Positions 24,301 through 35,919 of a DNA stretch of 64,000 bases are shown here, piece after piece; within the stretch, counting starts at the first letter, position 1; every line of letters starts with the position of its first letter. Both the position numbers and the translations under genes were made by a program. Origin of the DNA: Dendrocalamus latiflorus (Eukaryota > Streptophyta > Magnoliopsida > Poales > Poaceae). The DNA lies in contig CM029631.1 in the NCBI GenBank assembly GCA_017311315.1, positions 7,498,514 to 7,562,513 of the forward strand, written 5' to 3'. Under the pieces are notes generated by a model. The model worked only from the letters and a program-made list of their open reading frames with translations, was not told the DNA's origin and ran no database searches.

Positions 24301-25137
24301 TTGAACATTTGTTTGCCGAAGAGGATAAATTTTCTGTTTAAGATCCTTTTGAAAATATTTATTTGCTAAAGAAGATAATGTTGGGAAGATTTTCAAGTTG
24401 AGTATCTTGAAATGTTAGCAAATTGAAGCAGATATAGCATCTTCAATACCCCGAGAAGCCTTAGTGTGACAAACTCAATTAGTTGATTCTATTCTAGATC
24501 TTAATAGCCATAATTTGGAATAAAAGCAGAATATTTGTGCTTTGTCATGAGTCTTGCACCTGGTTCATTCCCTCATAACTCAGTTGTACCTGGTCTCAAA
24601 ACCACATCTCATAAGAACTTGAGCAGTCATCATAGCGCAAAACTTCATTGCTGTCCACTTGGTGTACACATAGATGCGTTTAGGCATTGTTGGGACCTAG
24701 CTGTTTGCTCAGTTGCATTAGAGATGATTGTTCCTTGCAGTTTAAAAGCAACCGATGCTCCACAAGTCAATTTCAAATTCATTAATCGGTTCTCTAGTGT
24801 CATCTGCCAACATTTTTTTTAATTCAGGAAACAGTTGATTAGACTGGGTGCGCACATGCCAGCCCGGGCAGAGCAAGCATCCAGAAGGAGCGAGTTCGAC
24901 CCATTTCTCCTTAGTGGTGGGGGATTCTTGGCCTCAAACCAGAGCGGTGAAGTGTATGACGTGATTCTGTATTTTGGGATAATCGACATTCTCCAGGATT
25001 ATGACATCACCAAAAGGCTAGAGCGTGCTTACAAGTCATTACAGACAGACCCCAATTCAATATCTGCCGTGGACCCGAAGCTCTATTCAAAAAGGTTTCA
25101 AGATTTCATTGGCAGAATTTTTGTGGAAGATGGTTAG
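21314..25137 (+). CDS. PIP5K: Phosphatidylinositol-4-phosphate 5-kinase with MORN repeats (complete, 8 exons)
   Basis: The enzyme phosphorylates PI4P to PI(4,5)P2 at membranes, a regulator of vesicle traffic, actin and ion channels. Exons inferred from homology and GT-AG sites: 21314-22326, 22428-22595, 22694-22859, 23195-23305, 23381-23574, 23661-23791, 23868-23961 and 24828-25137. They sum to 2187 nt, or 728 aa, within the usual size of plant type-I PIP5Ks. Residues about 36-200 are seven full MORN repeats (YxGxW...GxG pattern, 23 aa each) plus a partial eighth. The lipid-kinase domain fills about 345-725, with a glycine-rich GKSGSFFYL, the ATP-binding Lys in FIIKT (about K441), DLKGSS (about 507), IMDYS (about 567) and the activation-loop region after IIDILQDYDI. 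I chose ATG 21314 because no in-frame upstream ATG exists. All key motifs are intact. Which paralogue this is cannot be decided here. Confidence 0.96.
23306..23380 (+). other. In-frame, stop-free 75-nt intron of the PIP5K gene
   Basis: The homology-supported join is ...GQK (ending 23305) to VRFIVMGN (starting 23381), with GTGCGT donor and CTCCAG acceptor. The intron is exactly 75 nt, divisible by three, and has no stop in the coding frame. Retention would insert 25 residues (starting VRDICNN) into the kinase domain without truncating the protein. Confidence 0.75.
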
Positions 25138-25862
25138 CCATGGGGGTAAAAGACGCAATGCGAATTCCATTCAAACGCCAGAGCACCTGCAAAGCAATGA
25201 TTCGAAGATGGTTTTGATAGGTTTGTGTGCACGGCAGAGAAGCCCCATAATTACCAGCAATCATCCTCAGCTACAGGGATCCGGTAAAAGAAGCTCGTCG
25301 GCTGGGTAACGACGTTAAACCTCGATCAGCAGTGCATGGAAATCGAGTTGCAAAGCAAATTTGCTGCCAATTTACAACGAGAACTGGACCGGCTGGATTT
25401 TGAAACGCAGCCACGGGATCGAAAGAATGTATCTGTAAATTTTGTGATTTGGTGGGGTTTGAGAGATTTGTTCTTTCAGGTCGCTTGGTGGTAGTAGTTT
25501 TTTCTTCATTTTGTTAGGGTTTCTTTTAGTGGCTTAATTTCCCCCTTTAATCTATCTGTTGGATGTAAAGAAGGGGATAGGGATTTCTTTTTTGTTTCCA
25601 GAAAGAGGATATTTAAGGCTGTGGCAGCCAGTGAATAATAGGATCATGTACAGATACACTTTGATCCAGAGGATGGATGGATTAGAATTTAATTCGGCAC
25701 CTTCACGCCCGTGGGGCCCTGAGCTCTGCTGCTCCCTCTCTTTTGTGTCGTTGGTTTGTTTCTTTCCCAGTATTTATTGGCCCTTGGATAGCTTTTTGCA
25801 GAGCGAGCGAGAGAGGAGGGAGGCTTGCCACTCTCCTTGACCTGTGACTGAGGCTGTGATGT

Positions 25863-25903
<41 letters not shown>

Positions 25904-26560
25904 GGAAGTGGGGAAAGTGGTGGGAGGGAGGGCATGAAAAGGAGAGAAAGAAAAGCACAACACGGCAGATGGTTAGATTGGAATGCTGATCTTATCTATC
26001 CTTTTCATCCCTATAATGCCCAAACTTCGAATCTCTTTATCGGTATATCCACTGCTAATTCCATTATTTTTGTTCGTTGCTTCGCAAAGATTATTATATC
26101 AACCGCACAGATGTGGATCGGATGGGATCAGAAGATCGTTGGTACTTCGGCTGGACGAGTCTCGAGTTATATGCACAGCAGCTGCGAACCTGATTTGGCA
26201 TTGTGGCCCACGCTTCATAGCCTGGTGTAGATGTTCACGGTTGGGACTTGGGGACAGTATTTGTGATTATTTATTATAACCACCTGCCTTCCAGCAAATT
26301 ACGTACTGCTCCTTCAGTTAAAAAAGATTTTTTTGTCGCATGAGGATATGCGAATCTCTTTCTCTGACTCTTTCTCCTTGGGGATTGTGCCAACCCATTG
26401 CATGATGCCACGTGGGTGTGAGATGGTGGATTAGTGGTGGCTTGCCCTGGGCGCAAGAAAAGAAGGTTTGTTCATAGTAGGGTGGTTTGGTCAATTTCTC
26501 AAGTATCTGTCTGTACTTTGTTAAAACATTGGTCTTGTGAAAGTTCGAGAATCAGCTTTT
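25138..26560 (+). other. PIP5K 3' flank and 3' UTR region
   Basis: The interval directly downstream of the PIP5K stop contains T-rich stretches (25490-25560) typical of plant 3' UTRs. The polyadenylation site cannot be fixed. No further gene is visible. It holds the GA microsatellite listed separately. Confidence 0.45.
25866..25899. repeat. (GA)n microsatellite
   Basis: An uninterrupted GAGAGA run of about 16 dinucleotides lies about 0.7 kb downstream of the PIP5K stop codon. It opens spurious long frames of alternating residues on both strands. Confidence 0.95.
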
Positions 26561-26562
26561 AA

Positions 26563-26797
26563 GGGCCTGTTCTTTTCGACTGCGGTTTATGGCTGAAATT
26601 TTTAAATTTTAGCTGTTTACGGTACAAATTACGGAGAGACAGATACTCACTTACGATTTTTGCTGGTACAGATGTTGGGCTTTTAACGTGTAGATCGTTT
26701 AACTTGTAGACCCCGTCTTGAGAAAATACTCCGTTTGAAAGTTAGGTACTGTAGCAAAAGCCAAAAGCCATCAGCTTGTGAGGTAAAGAACATGCCC
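26563..26797. mobile_element. Tourist-like MITE (235 bp)
   Basis: GGGCCTGTTCTTTTC at the left pairs with the complement of GGGCATGTTCTTTACC at the right. The flanks are TAA at 26560-26562 and 26798-26800. The internal sequence is non-coding and ends with an AAAAGCCAAAAGCCATCAGC stretch typical of these elements. Confidence 0.8.
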
Positions 26798-27194
26798 TAA
26801 GTTAGCTTATGTTTGCACTGTCTATAAAAATTAGTTTTTAAATGATGTATTTTTCAAGACGGGGTTAATAGGAAGATTGTAGTAAAAGAGTATATTGAGT
26901 TCAGCAGTACCGTCCAAAATCGTATTCGACTATTCTCCTGTGCGTACTACCTCTCACAAACAGTCAGAATTCAAATATTTAACCCATAAGCCATCAGCCC
27001 AAAAAAAAACCCACCCTATATCTTATGGCTTCTTTAAATAAATAAATATAACGGGTTCTCTATCGTCTTTTCAAAGTGACTTATCGGGACAAACTTTTCG
27101 AAATGACTTATCGGCATTCAATTCGTTCGTGCTAGGACCAAAAGCTATCAGCTGCAGCCATAGACCATCAGCCGCAGTAAAAAAAAACTACCCA

Positions 27195-28360
27195 TTGTCT
27201 GGCATGCCATTGCTGATTTGCCATTTCCAAAGTTTATGGACCATTGCTAAAATGCCCTCAAACACATTGACACAAATAAAATACTCCAAAGTTCATGAGC
27301 CAATTGATGATTTGACATTTTTCAAATTTTAATCATTTTATTGCCTATCCACTTGAACCAAATGGGAAATGACTTAAATACCCACGGCTCCTTCCATGCC
27401 TTCGCTTTTCTTCTCTCTGTTCTCCTCTCCCCTCCCCATTTTCCCATCATCTACGCCGCCTAGCACCTCTCTGACCTTCCTCCGTCGCTTCAACTCCGTC
27501 GTCACCCACACCAAGCCATGCTGCTATTGCCATTGCCCCTCGTCGGCCGTTGAGCCCATCTCCCTAGCCAACCGCTGCCTCGCAGCCTCCCTCTGCTTGC
27601 GTCGTGGTTGACCTCCTCATGGGCTCTACCTTCTCACGCCAATGCCACCGATCTTGTCGAGACACTTAGACTTGTCAGAGTGCCGCTGAAGTTGAGCTGT
27701 AACGCTACCCTCATCTCCGCCTACAACGATCCGCCACCCTTGTCATTTTCCTGCTGAGCCAACCACATCAAGAGGTGTGCCTCATCACCTTGATGCTCTT
27801 CCCCACCTCTTTCTGCCGTCTCCACCACCCTAGACCAGCGCTACCAAGTGCCACCTCGTCGCCACTGCTATTGCTAGCCTCCTCAGCACATCCTCCAACC
27901 TCTACATCCACAAAAATAGTCCCCACCTTCAGGAACACGCCATGCTTTGTCGATTTCATGCCGCCTCCATGTTCACCCCTTCGGGCCCTACTGCCCCATT
28001 CCGGCCATCTTCTTTCCTCAACCTACCGTGCATGCGCCTCTATCTTAAGGGAGGTATGCACGCTAACCGTGCCCTGCAGCTTGCTAGGGTGAAGCAGCTC
28101 GACGATGCGGTCGAGCACATGCACCATTGTGGAAAGCCTGGTTAGCAAGAGGAAGAAAGGAAAAGAAGGGAGGAGAGGAAAGGGCCATGGGCATTATTGT
28201 GGTTTATGGAAAAATGATTCAGAAACTGATTTAAAATGCAAAAGGAACAAATGATCAATTGCCCTATCAAATTTGAAGTATTTTATTCGTTACAATGTCA
28301 TACAAGTCATTTTATCAATGGCACGCGAACTTTAAGGCAAATGATCAATTATCCCTTTGA
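27195..28360. mobile_element. Pack-MULE-like element with captured GC-rich core
   Basis: Diverged long inverted repeats enclose a core of contrasting composition. The left arm (about 27195-27400) reads AAAGTTTATGGACCATTGCTAAAATG, then ACACAAATAAAATACTCCAAAG, CAATTGATGATTTG and CCCACGG. The complement of the right arm (about 28180-28360) reads AAAGTTCGCGTGCCATTGATAAAATG, then AACGAATAAAATACTTCAAA, CAATTGATCATTTG and GCCCATGG, all in the same order. Arms of about 200 bp around host-like DNA are the structure of Pack-MULEs. I could not find a clear 9-bp target duplication, so the ends are approximate. Confidence 0.7.
27390..28150. other. GC-rich cargo of the Pack-MULE-like element
   Basis: The core is much more GC-rich than its arms. 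It holds open frames of 70-105 codons on the plus strand (27396-27611, 27775-28092, 27942-28145), which read as Ser/Pro/Leu-rich protein. None is recognisable as a known domain. They may be out-of-frame pieces of one or more captured host genes, so the donor remains unknown. Confidence 0.5.
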
Positions 28361-30380
28361 TACAATGATAAGTTTTACTCCCATGATCCATTTGTTCCAC
28401 TTTGTTTACAGTATTCAAGATCGACCATTGATATTTACCTTAATATTTTGAAAAATTAGGAAATCATAATGTCAAGGAAATAACATTTTCGACAGCAAAA
28501 AGAATTTTTTTCAAAAACCAACAAAAATAAAAAACTTAATCGTATTACTACTGAAAGTTGAAAAGTGATCGTAGAGGCGCCAAAAGTAACTTGTTTAGGA
28601 AGAGATAAATTTCATATAAATACCTGCATTCCAAGCAAGTCTAAATATCTATATAAACTAAACATAGGCAATTCTTGCAATGAACAAGGTAGGGTTAAAA
28701 AAAATGGTTTTGCAAACTCCCTCGAGAAAAATGGTTTTCGATCATAATTTCTTTAAATTTTGATTTTCTCCAAATTTGGTTGGAATTTTCTACTACTTTA
28801 AAGACCAAGCAACATATATCGTCAAATACTTCTCAAATCGTGCATAAAACAGACAAAAATGACATTCAAAATTTAAGGTATGGATCCGGGCGGAAACCGG
28901 CCATGTACAGTCAGTACAGAGGTATCAATAGGTGTCAGTCAATCCTTGCATCTTAGGCTTCAACACGTGCCACTTTGTTGTCTGACTAATACTAACTAAT
29001 CTTTTGGGTTAAATAAAACCTAGTTAACCAATCCTCCCATCCTCCAATACATTTGCAACTTGCAAACACTTTCATACGGTCTTGTTTCAAAAAATAAACA
29101 CACTTACATATGCCTTTTTTTTTAAAAAAAAAAACCATGCTACCACATCATCTATGCGGTTCTATACAATACAAGCCAGGTCAAAGTCCATGTCAGAGCT
29201 CAAAGCCTTTCCGTACGGCTCTACTCGTATTGTCTTTTCCTATCCTATCTATGTGCAATGCGCTACCTCTTCCCTTTCCTTTATACCATCGCCATTCGCC
29301 AATGCCAGTCCACCACCAAGCCAGTTGCATTTGTTTTTGTTATCTCCCAGGTTCCCGTAGTGGTGTCCGATCCTCTAGCAAACGAACGATTCGGTGCAGA
29401 GGTATCCATTTCAAATGCTTTATTTTTTTTAGCAGCACGAGATTTGATGGTACAGTAATATTGATATGCCGTAGGATTATGTAGGATTATACGCTGTACC
29501 AACAGCTCGATCGTACCTGCTGCTGTTCGTGGCTGCGGATGCGAAAGGAGATCCTTGCAGATCTCAGGCCATACCGGGGAAACAATATTTTTTTTGCATT
29601 GGTCGATCAGTAGGGTGCATTGCTGCATACTGCAGTCAACCTGTAGATTCTAGGATTTGCTCGCCTGTTTCTGGGCTTTGTAGAGTTCTTGCTCTCGTAG
29701 TAGTAAATTTTGAGTGAGAAGCGGCAGGACCAGTGCCTAGTGAGTTGCCTTTTGCGCGCGCCTCCGTAGGGAGGAGGAGGAGGAGGAGGGGGAGCTGGGA
29801 ATGGGATTGGAATGGATTCCCTGCGGGCTCACGTGGAGCCGGTGCGCCTGTCTTGGGCTGAGCGCGGTTACATTTATATACACGTCTTGGATCTATCCAT
29901 GTGTACATACAGGCCATACGAACTTGCTGATGCATGCTCGCAAGTTAGGGCTGTAACTTGCAACGACGGTTTTAAGAGAGTACGGGTTAATTTGGCGATG
30001 AGTTGCATGTTTTGTGAGGGTGCTAATTAACGAGTTACTCCTTAGAGTTTACTGTGGCGCATTTTTATCTTTAACCATGGTGATTTCATCATGTTAGCAT
30101 ACATAAGTGTCCTCTCAAATCAAGTCTGAAGGTTAACCGGGTTTTACTAGATTGAAGAGCTAACCATTTGGTTTTGTAGTTCACCGAGCGCCCTTCAATA
30201 GAAATTTTATTAGGTTGCAGATTTACTCTCAATCTTTGTTTGTCTAGACATATGCTTAGAGACACACTCGTGTGTGTATGTAGTGTGTGTACGTGTGTCT
30301 TCTTTGTAATCGAATTTTTTTGTCATTTTAGCAAAATTCAAGGAAGTGAAATGCATGGCTTTATTCCTCACGGTTTCCTA
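28360..30380. other. Intergenic region, no recognised gene
   Basis: This is AT-rich DNA with a few open frames of 60-124 codons around 29080-29720. No domain, no convincing splice structure and no terminal repeats are visible. Confidence 0.4.
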
Positions 30381-30479
30381 TTGTAGGACCGAATGGCAAC
30401 AAATAGGGATGAATAGTACCGTCTAAAATTTTCCCTTAAGTATGCTTGATCCTCTTTTCAAATAACTTCATATTTCAGA

Positions 30480-31475
30480 GAATAGAATCCATAACCAAAA
30501 TCCCAAATCAATTCAACCAAGAAATCAAAAGTTGAAAGGAATCAAACCTTGGAGGTTTGATCTCCAACACAGGACTGGTCTGACCTCTATTCTACCGGTC
30601 TGACCTCTGTTCTAGCAACATGCCTACTATGAACAACAAATTGAAGCAAAACAACGGTAAAATCAACACAGTTGCGAATCCAAAAATCACATATCTTTTA
30701 TCTGATGATCCAAAGCAGTGAAACTTTGTACATACCCTCATATCACAAAATCACACGTTGAGGCCAAAATCAAGCAAAATCAGGTTTCTTCATGAACTTG
30801 CTACTAAAGTGTCTAGATGGGTGAAGATTAATTTTCAGAGGCTATCTGCATGCTTTATACGTCCTTGGCATAGCAAGATTAGGAAGAGATATGAGAAGAG
30901 GAAAAGCAAACCAAATCAAGTGCAAATAAATCAACATAAGAGGTACTTATAGAGCTGAACAAAGATTGATATATTGCTATTTGAGGAGAAATTTTACAAC
31001 CACTACACCTTGGAAGATAGAAAGCACACCACAATGCTCTTTTCTCAAACTCTAACCCTAACACTCATGAACACTGGACTCAAGAGAGGAAGGTTGGATG
31101 ATTAACTACTAGTCTCCATTCTAACCCGTTAAATAGATAGGCTAGCCGGCCACATCTATCTCTTAATGGATACTATACACTTAGTACAATGGGAGAAACC
31201 CGATAGCCCCATACATCACACTTATATAGGTTTTTCAAAGCGCATAAGCCTGAATCCGCTAAGTCCTTAGCCTTGATCCAACTTGATTTTCTAAGTTTCT
31301 CTTTGATCTAAACTGTTTTCTCAAGTGCCACGATTTTGTTTCAAGATAGTTTCCGGTATTTTGATCACACTACCAAAATTTCATTTTTTTTAATCCGGTC
31401 TTCTCCTTCCATTGCAAGCAATCGCCATGCTCTTTACGTGTAGATGCACCACTAGCTTACTACGCGTTGTCAAGT
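30480..31475 (-). repeat. Dispersed LTR-like repeat, copy D (minus orientation)
   Basis: Its complement carries the family landmarks in order: GTAGTAAGCTAGTGGTGCATC, CATGGCGATTGCTTGCAATGGAAGGAG, TAACGGGTTAGAATGGAGAC, GTTGTAAAATT and TCTTGCTATGCCAAGGAC. It is collinear with copy B at 8700-9420. There is no coding capacity. Confidence 0.72.
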
Positions 31476-31479
31476 CTTT

Positions 31480-32434
31480 TCCATTCCAGTTCCATCGACC
31501 ATGCCTCACTTGGACTGATCAAGCTACATAGTGTAACATACTATTCAAAATTCTCTTTGTTATTTTCTACCTTTCTCGTGCTATACTTGAGCTCACCATC
31601 TCAAGTGATATTCTCAATCGTTCTAGACTTTGGCTTCTATATAAGTGTAGCTCTGATCCTCGATGTTGACCGTGATTATCTACAAGTGACCTTGTATATT
31701 CAAAGGCAAAGGAATTATTTTTAGATATAAATTCTTCACAACTTAATCCATATTAACAGTAACATATCTCATGTAATATATTTCCTATTGACCTTAGTCA
31801 CAAAAACTCATTCCACGACTGAACCATAAAAGCCAAAATCTGACCGAAAACTCACAGTCCAGCCGGTTTGGTCGTTTGCTCTCGGTGATCAGACTGCTGA
31901 CACTGAGCGGTTGGACCACAAATCGCCGGCGTTTGAACCACTATGAAACTAGCGAAGCTCATCTCTGCTGATTAAAAATCTTGACAGCATCACTTCATCA
32001 AAGAGACGTGAGCATCACCGCATGTCACATTAGCATCATGGTCGCAGTTAATGAGCAGAGAGCACCAAGTGCATGCGCATAGCAACGTAACTATGCAGCA
32101 CTCATTCATTTAACAGTATAGCATTCTTTTTACTGTTACTCTACGGCTAGACTAACATTTAACTATAATGTTTAATCATAACAAAAATCACAACCCGCTC
32201 GCATAGTCCGTCTTCCGCAAAATGGCGAGAGCATGCAAACAGCGGGGTTTATAGCAGGGATGCCTTTATGTTTCCATGTTCTAGCTAGTGATCAGATCAC
32301 CTCATGGTGCTCATGTAATATTCTCACTTCACTTTGTATATGTCGGCGAACGTATTTCTGCGACGATCGCAGATGCCATTGATGGGGCAGCTACAATATT
32401 GGAAGCGGTGTCAATTACTGTCGCACGTGAATAT
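31480..32434. other. Intergenic region without recognised features
   Basis: Mixed-composition DNA with only short open frames. I found no terminal repeats, gene or RNA gene. Confidence 0.4.
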
Positions 32435-32437
32435 TAA

Positions 32438-32694
32438 GGGCCTGTTTGGTTGGTGTCTAAGTTTGCCATGTCTAAACTTAGGCAATGTGTGGCTGCCACA
32501 GAAAGTGTGGCTAACAAAATCGAAGCCACACTTGTGGCAAAGTTTGGCAAAAAAACTGAGTCTATGACGTGTGGGGCCGGGTGCTAAGAAAGTATGGCAT
32601 GCCACAGTTGCGTTAGTGAACCAAACAGCTACCAAAAACTGTGGCACGCCTAACTTGTGGCTAGGCAACTTCTGGTCATGAACCAAACATGCCC
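32438..32694. mobile_element. Tourist-like MITE (257 bp)
   Basis: GGGCCTGTTTGGTT at the left and AACCAAACATGCCC at the right form the terminal inverted repeats. TAA duplications lie at 32435-32437 and 32695-32697. The internal sequence is a series of TGTGGC/GCCACA motifs and is non-coding. Confidence 0.9.
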
Positions 32695-32699
32695 TAAAA

Positions 32700-34380
32700 C
32701 TGCAGTACTAGCAGGTCATGCCGGTGGCAGAGTTCTAATTTTCTAGAGCTCTAACTCTAGGAAATCTGTAGATTTCCTAGAGCTGGTCATCTGTAGCTCT
32801 AGGAAATCCTGGATCTAGAGTTGCAGGTATGTTAAGTGCATTTACATGACTCATTTCATTTATATTATATATTAAATAAAAATATTTAAATCACTTTAAT
32901 TTAGTCAACAAACTACAGATCCAGCATAGATCTCGGAAGTAGAGTTGTGCCAAACGGGGCCTAAAAAAAGAGAAAAAACTCAGGGGCCGTGGCCGGCCGG
33001 CACCAATGCCTCAGTGTCATATTCTCTCCGCTCGTGCGTTATCCGTGGTACGCCGGCCGCGGCCGGTACGGTGCGGTGTAAATGGAAGCGACGCTCTGCT
33101 CTTCGCGGCAGAGCGCGCGGCGCGGTACGCACGTACCCACACCGTTTGGTTAGTTTGGACGTGGTTCTTCACGCACGCACGTACGTGCGCGCGCACTGCC
33201 GTTTGGCGAGAGTACGCGGGCACGTACTCGTGTTCTTAGCAGCGTCGCAGTGTGTGTACGTGGGGTGCTTGCTAATTCTCGTAGTGTGAGCCAGCCTATG
33301 GGGCCGGCCCGGGTGTGGTAGTACGTACGCGCTCGAGTAGTGCTTGAGCTACCAGCAGCTGTTTAGGCTCTGATCAATTTGGCTTGAGCTTCTGACTTCT
33401 GGCTTATTTTGTACTATTTATAAATTTCATCTTTTTCTGAACTTTTGGTTTTTTGTTGAGCTTTTTTGCCGGTTCTTTTTTTTCCGTATTCGTTTGTATT
33501 ATACGTAATGAGCTAACATATTTTTTTATATTTTTAAATTTTTGTATTATACGTAATGGTCCTTTGAAGGAGCAAACGGAAATTAATTAACAAGTATACA
33601 CGCATGGTGCTGACATGCCCTTAATGCACTTTCTTACATAGTACCATGCAAGCAACTAGCACGGCATGCATGCGTGCCCTCAGCGAAATATATATGTTCG
33701 TTAGCTGCCACCTCCCAGTTTTCCACGATATATGCGCATCGATCTATCGTCCATTGCAGGGCAGTGATTCACGTGAAGCTTTAATATACAAGGGATGACA
33801 TGCATGGGTGCCTCAGTGCGTATGCAGTACCACTAAGTACGTTACGTGCTTCCTGTGAGCACTGCAATTGCCAGATCTATCCATGCACGAGCTTCTCGAA
33901 CGCCTACATATGTTTGTAGGAGTACGTACGTGTAGAGGAACTGAAGCGTGTAGCGTGCTGTTCCATGTTTTGATGTACGTATACCGCCTTTTCAGAAATC
34001 GTGAAACTTCGGAGGCTGCTGCGTGTGCTACATAATTAAGTACACCATGTATCCAATTGAGTGTTCCGCTTTTAATTTTTTAATTTTATCTTTTTTTTGT
34101 TTTTGATTTGTTTGTCTTTTCTTGTATTCCTTTAAATTATTTGTGATAGGCAAACATATTTATTTTATTTTAAATTTAATTACGTCAAAAAACTATAAGT
34201 AACTATAGTACAAAATGAACCACTATAATGTCAAACAGTAAAAAAAAGCCAAAATAAGTACCTTAATTGGCTTAAAGAAAGGAGTCGTTAACACAGCCTT
34301 TTTCTTCGTATGGTCGCTAACAATAGGAGACGAATAAACTGGATTCTCTCGTTGGATACGGGAGGAGGAATTACTGAAGA
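32700..34380. other. Intergenic region with short inverted AGCTCTAGGAAATC repeats
   Basis: Near 32745-32820 the phrase AGCTCTAGGAAATC occurs several times in both orientations. Near 32945-32965 a GTTGTGCCAAACGGGGCCTAA block looks like the right end of a Tourist-type MITE whose left end I could not place. The rest contains a GC-rich stretch (33000-33360) and AT-rich DNA without gene signals. Confidence 0.4.
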
Positions 34381-34386
34381 TACTAA

Positions 34387-34989
34387 GATCCTGTTTGGCA
34401 CAGCTTCACCAACAGCTTCATGAGCTGTTGTGAGCTGTTTTTTGCCAAACACCCTTTTTGCAAATAGCTTCACCCATGAAGCTCCTTTTTTGTGCTCTCA
34501 CAAAGGAATAGGGAGAGGTGAAGCTGAAAAAAGTAGCTTTTCACAGCTCTCTCCCTCAGGCCCATATTTCAAGAAAGCGAATGCCCCTCTAGTTCACAAA
34601 AATTTACACGTATTTGCCACTCTCTCCCTCAGGCGTACGCACCGCTCAGTTCACAAAAATCCCGTTCACTTTTTTCTTTCGCGTACGCACCGCTCTCTCC
34701 CGTTCACGTATTTTAATTTTATTATTATTATTTTAATTTTTTAATTCATACTCATTCAAATATATTATTTTTTAATTCATATGACCATATACAAATATAC
34801 AACTCCAAATGTTAGAACAAGTCAGGTAGACATGGGCATCTTGGACAATTGACCTCTCTCAGCCATGCATGAAGCTGTTTTGCCAAACAGTTTTCTAAAA
34901 CAGCTTTAGCTTCACCGGTGAAGCTGCTCGTGAAGCTGAATCTAAAAAAACAGGTTCACTAGTGAAGCTGAGCTGTGCCAAACGGGGCC
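34387..34989. mobile_element. Tourist-like MITE (603 bp)
   Basis: The left end GATCCTGTTTGGCACAGCT is paired with the right end AGCTGTGCCAAACGGGGCC. TAA duplications lie at 34384-34386 and 34990-34992. The body contains repeated GAAGCTG/CAGCTTC phrases and no coding sequence. At about 0.6 kb it is long for a MITE and has an AT-rich core that may be a nested insertion. Confidence 0.82.
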
Positions 34990-35381
34990 TAAGGTGACCG
35001 GGAAGCAAGGCCAATAGAAAACCAACTTCTACAAGTCGCTCCTTGGGCAATCTCCGCAGTTGGGGACGGAGAGGCTATGGCAGGAGCAAGCTAAGATATG
35101 CTTTGGAGGATGGATGCGGATTGCCTAGAGATACGCTTTTGACAAGAGGAGGAGGTTCTACGTGAGACGAAAAGCTATCAGGGTTTGTTTTGAATGGAGG
35201 AAAAACAAAGAAATTTTAGGAAGACATTAGCCTTAAAACATTCCTCAAATGGATACATGGATGGTGATAAGAATGATTTTGGCTAGTTGATTTTGAGAGG
35301 TATTTGGTGGCTGAGGCCCTATGTGAAATGGGGAATTCCATAAAAAATGGGAGGATTTACACGGATGCTTGCAAAATTCTA

Positions 35382-35628
35382 CTCCCTCGGTCCTTATTCT
35401 TGAAAAGCATTGTCCCACAATATAAATCTACTGCAGAGACCAAATATATAGTTATTGTAATATTTTTACCATATACCTCTTCTTTAATAAGGAAAAGTAG
35501 ATGGATAATTATAGTATGCCATTTAATAGAGGTATGTATGGTCCAATAACTTTAACTCTTTCTTATATTAGTGTCTTCTTAGTTTGTGCGCATAGTGTGT
35601 TTTAGACTTATATTATGGGGTGGAGGAG
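35382..35628. mobile_element. Stowaway-like MITE (247 bp)
   Basis: CTCCCTCGGTCCTTATT at the left matches the Stowaway consensus end, and the complement of the right end reads CTCCTCCACCCCATAA. The flanks are TA dinucleotides (35380-35381, 35629-35630), as expected for Tc1/mariner-derived MITEs. It lies only 11 bp from the next MITE. Confidence 0.82.
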
Positions 35629-35639
35629 TAGCGTTCTAA

Positions 35640-35916
35640 GGGCATCTGTAGTGTATATAACCCAAGGGGGCTTAAGGTGGGTCCCATCTAAACCTTAAGG
35701 CTAACTCCATAGTGTATATAACCCAAGGGGCCTTAAGACGGTCCCACTTGGCAGATAAAGAAAAATTGTATTTTAATGCTTGTGGCCAGGTCTTTAGCTT
35801 GAGGACCAGCCATAAGCCTTTTTTTGCTTATAGCCTGCTTAAGGTCACCCCTGTAATGTATAAGATTGACCTTAAGATGACTTAAGACTCTCTATTTTCA
35901 TACACTACAGATACCC
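35640..35916. mobile_element. Tourist-like MITE with internal duplication (277 bp)
   Basis: The ends GGGCATCTGTAGTGTAT and ATACACTACAGATACCC are near-perfect inverted repeats, with TAA at 35637-35639 and 35917-35919. A TGTATATAACCCAAGGGG segment occurs twice near the left end, so the subterminal region has been duplicated in tandem. Confidence 0.9.
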
Positions 35917-35919
35917 TAA

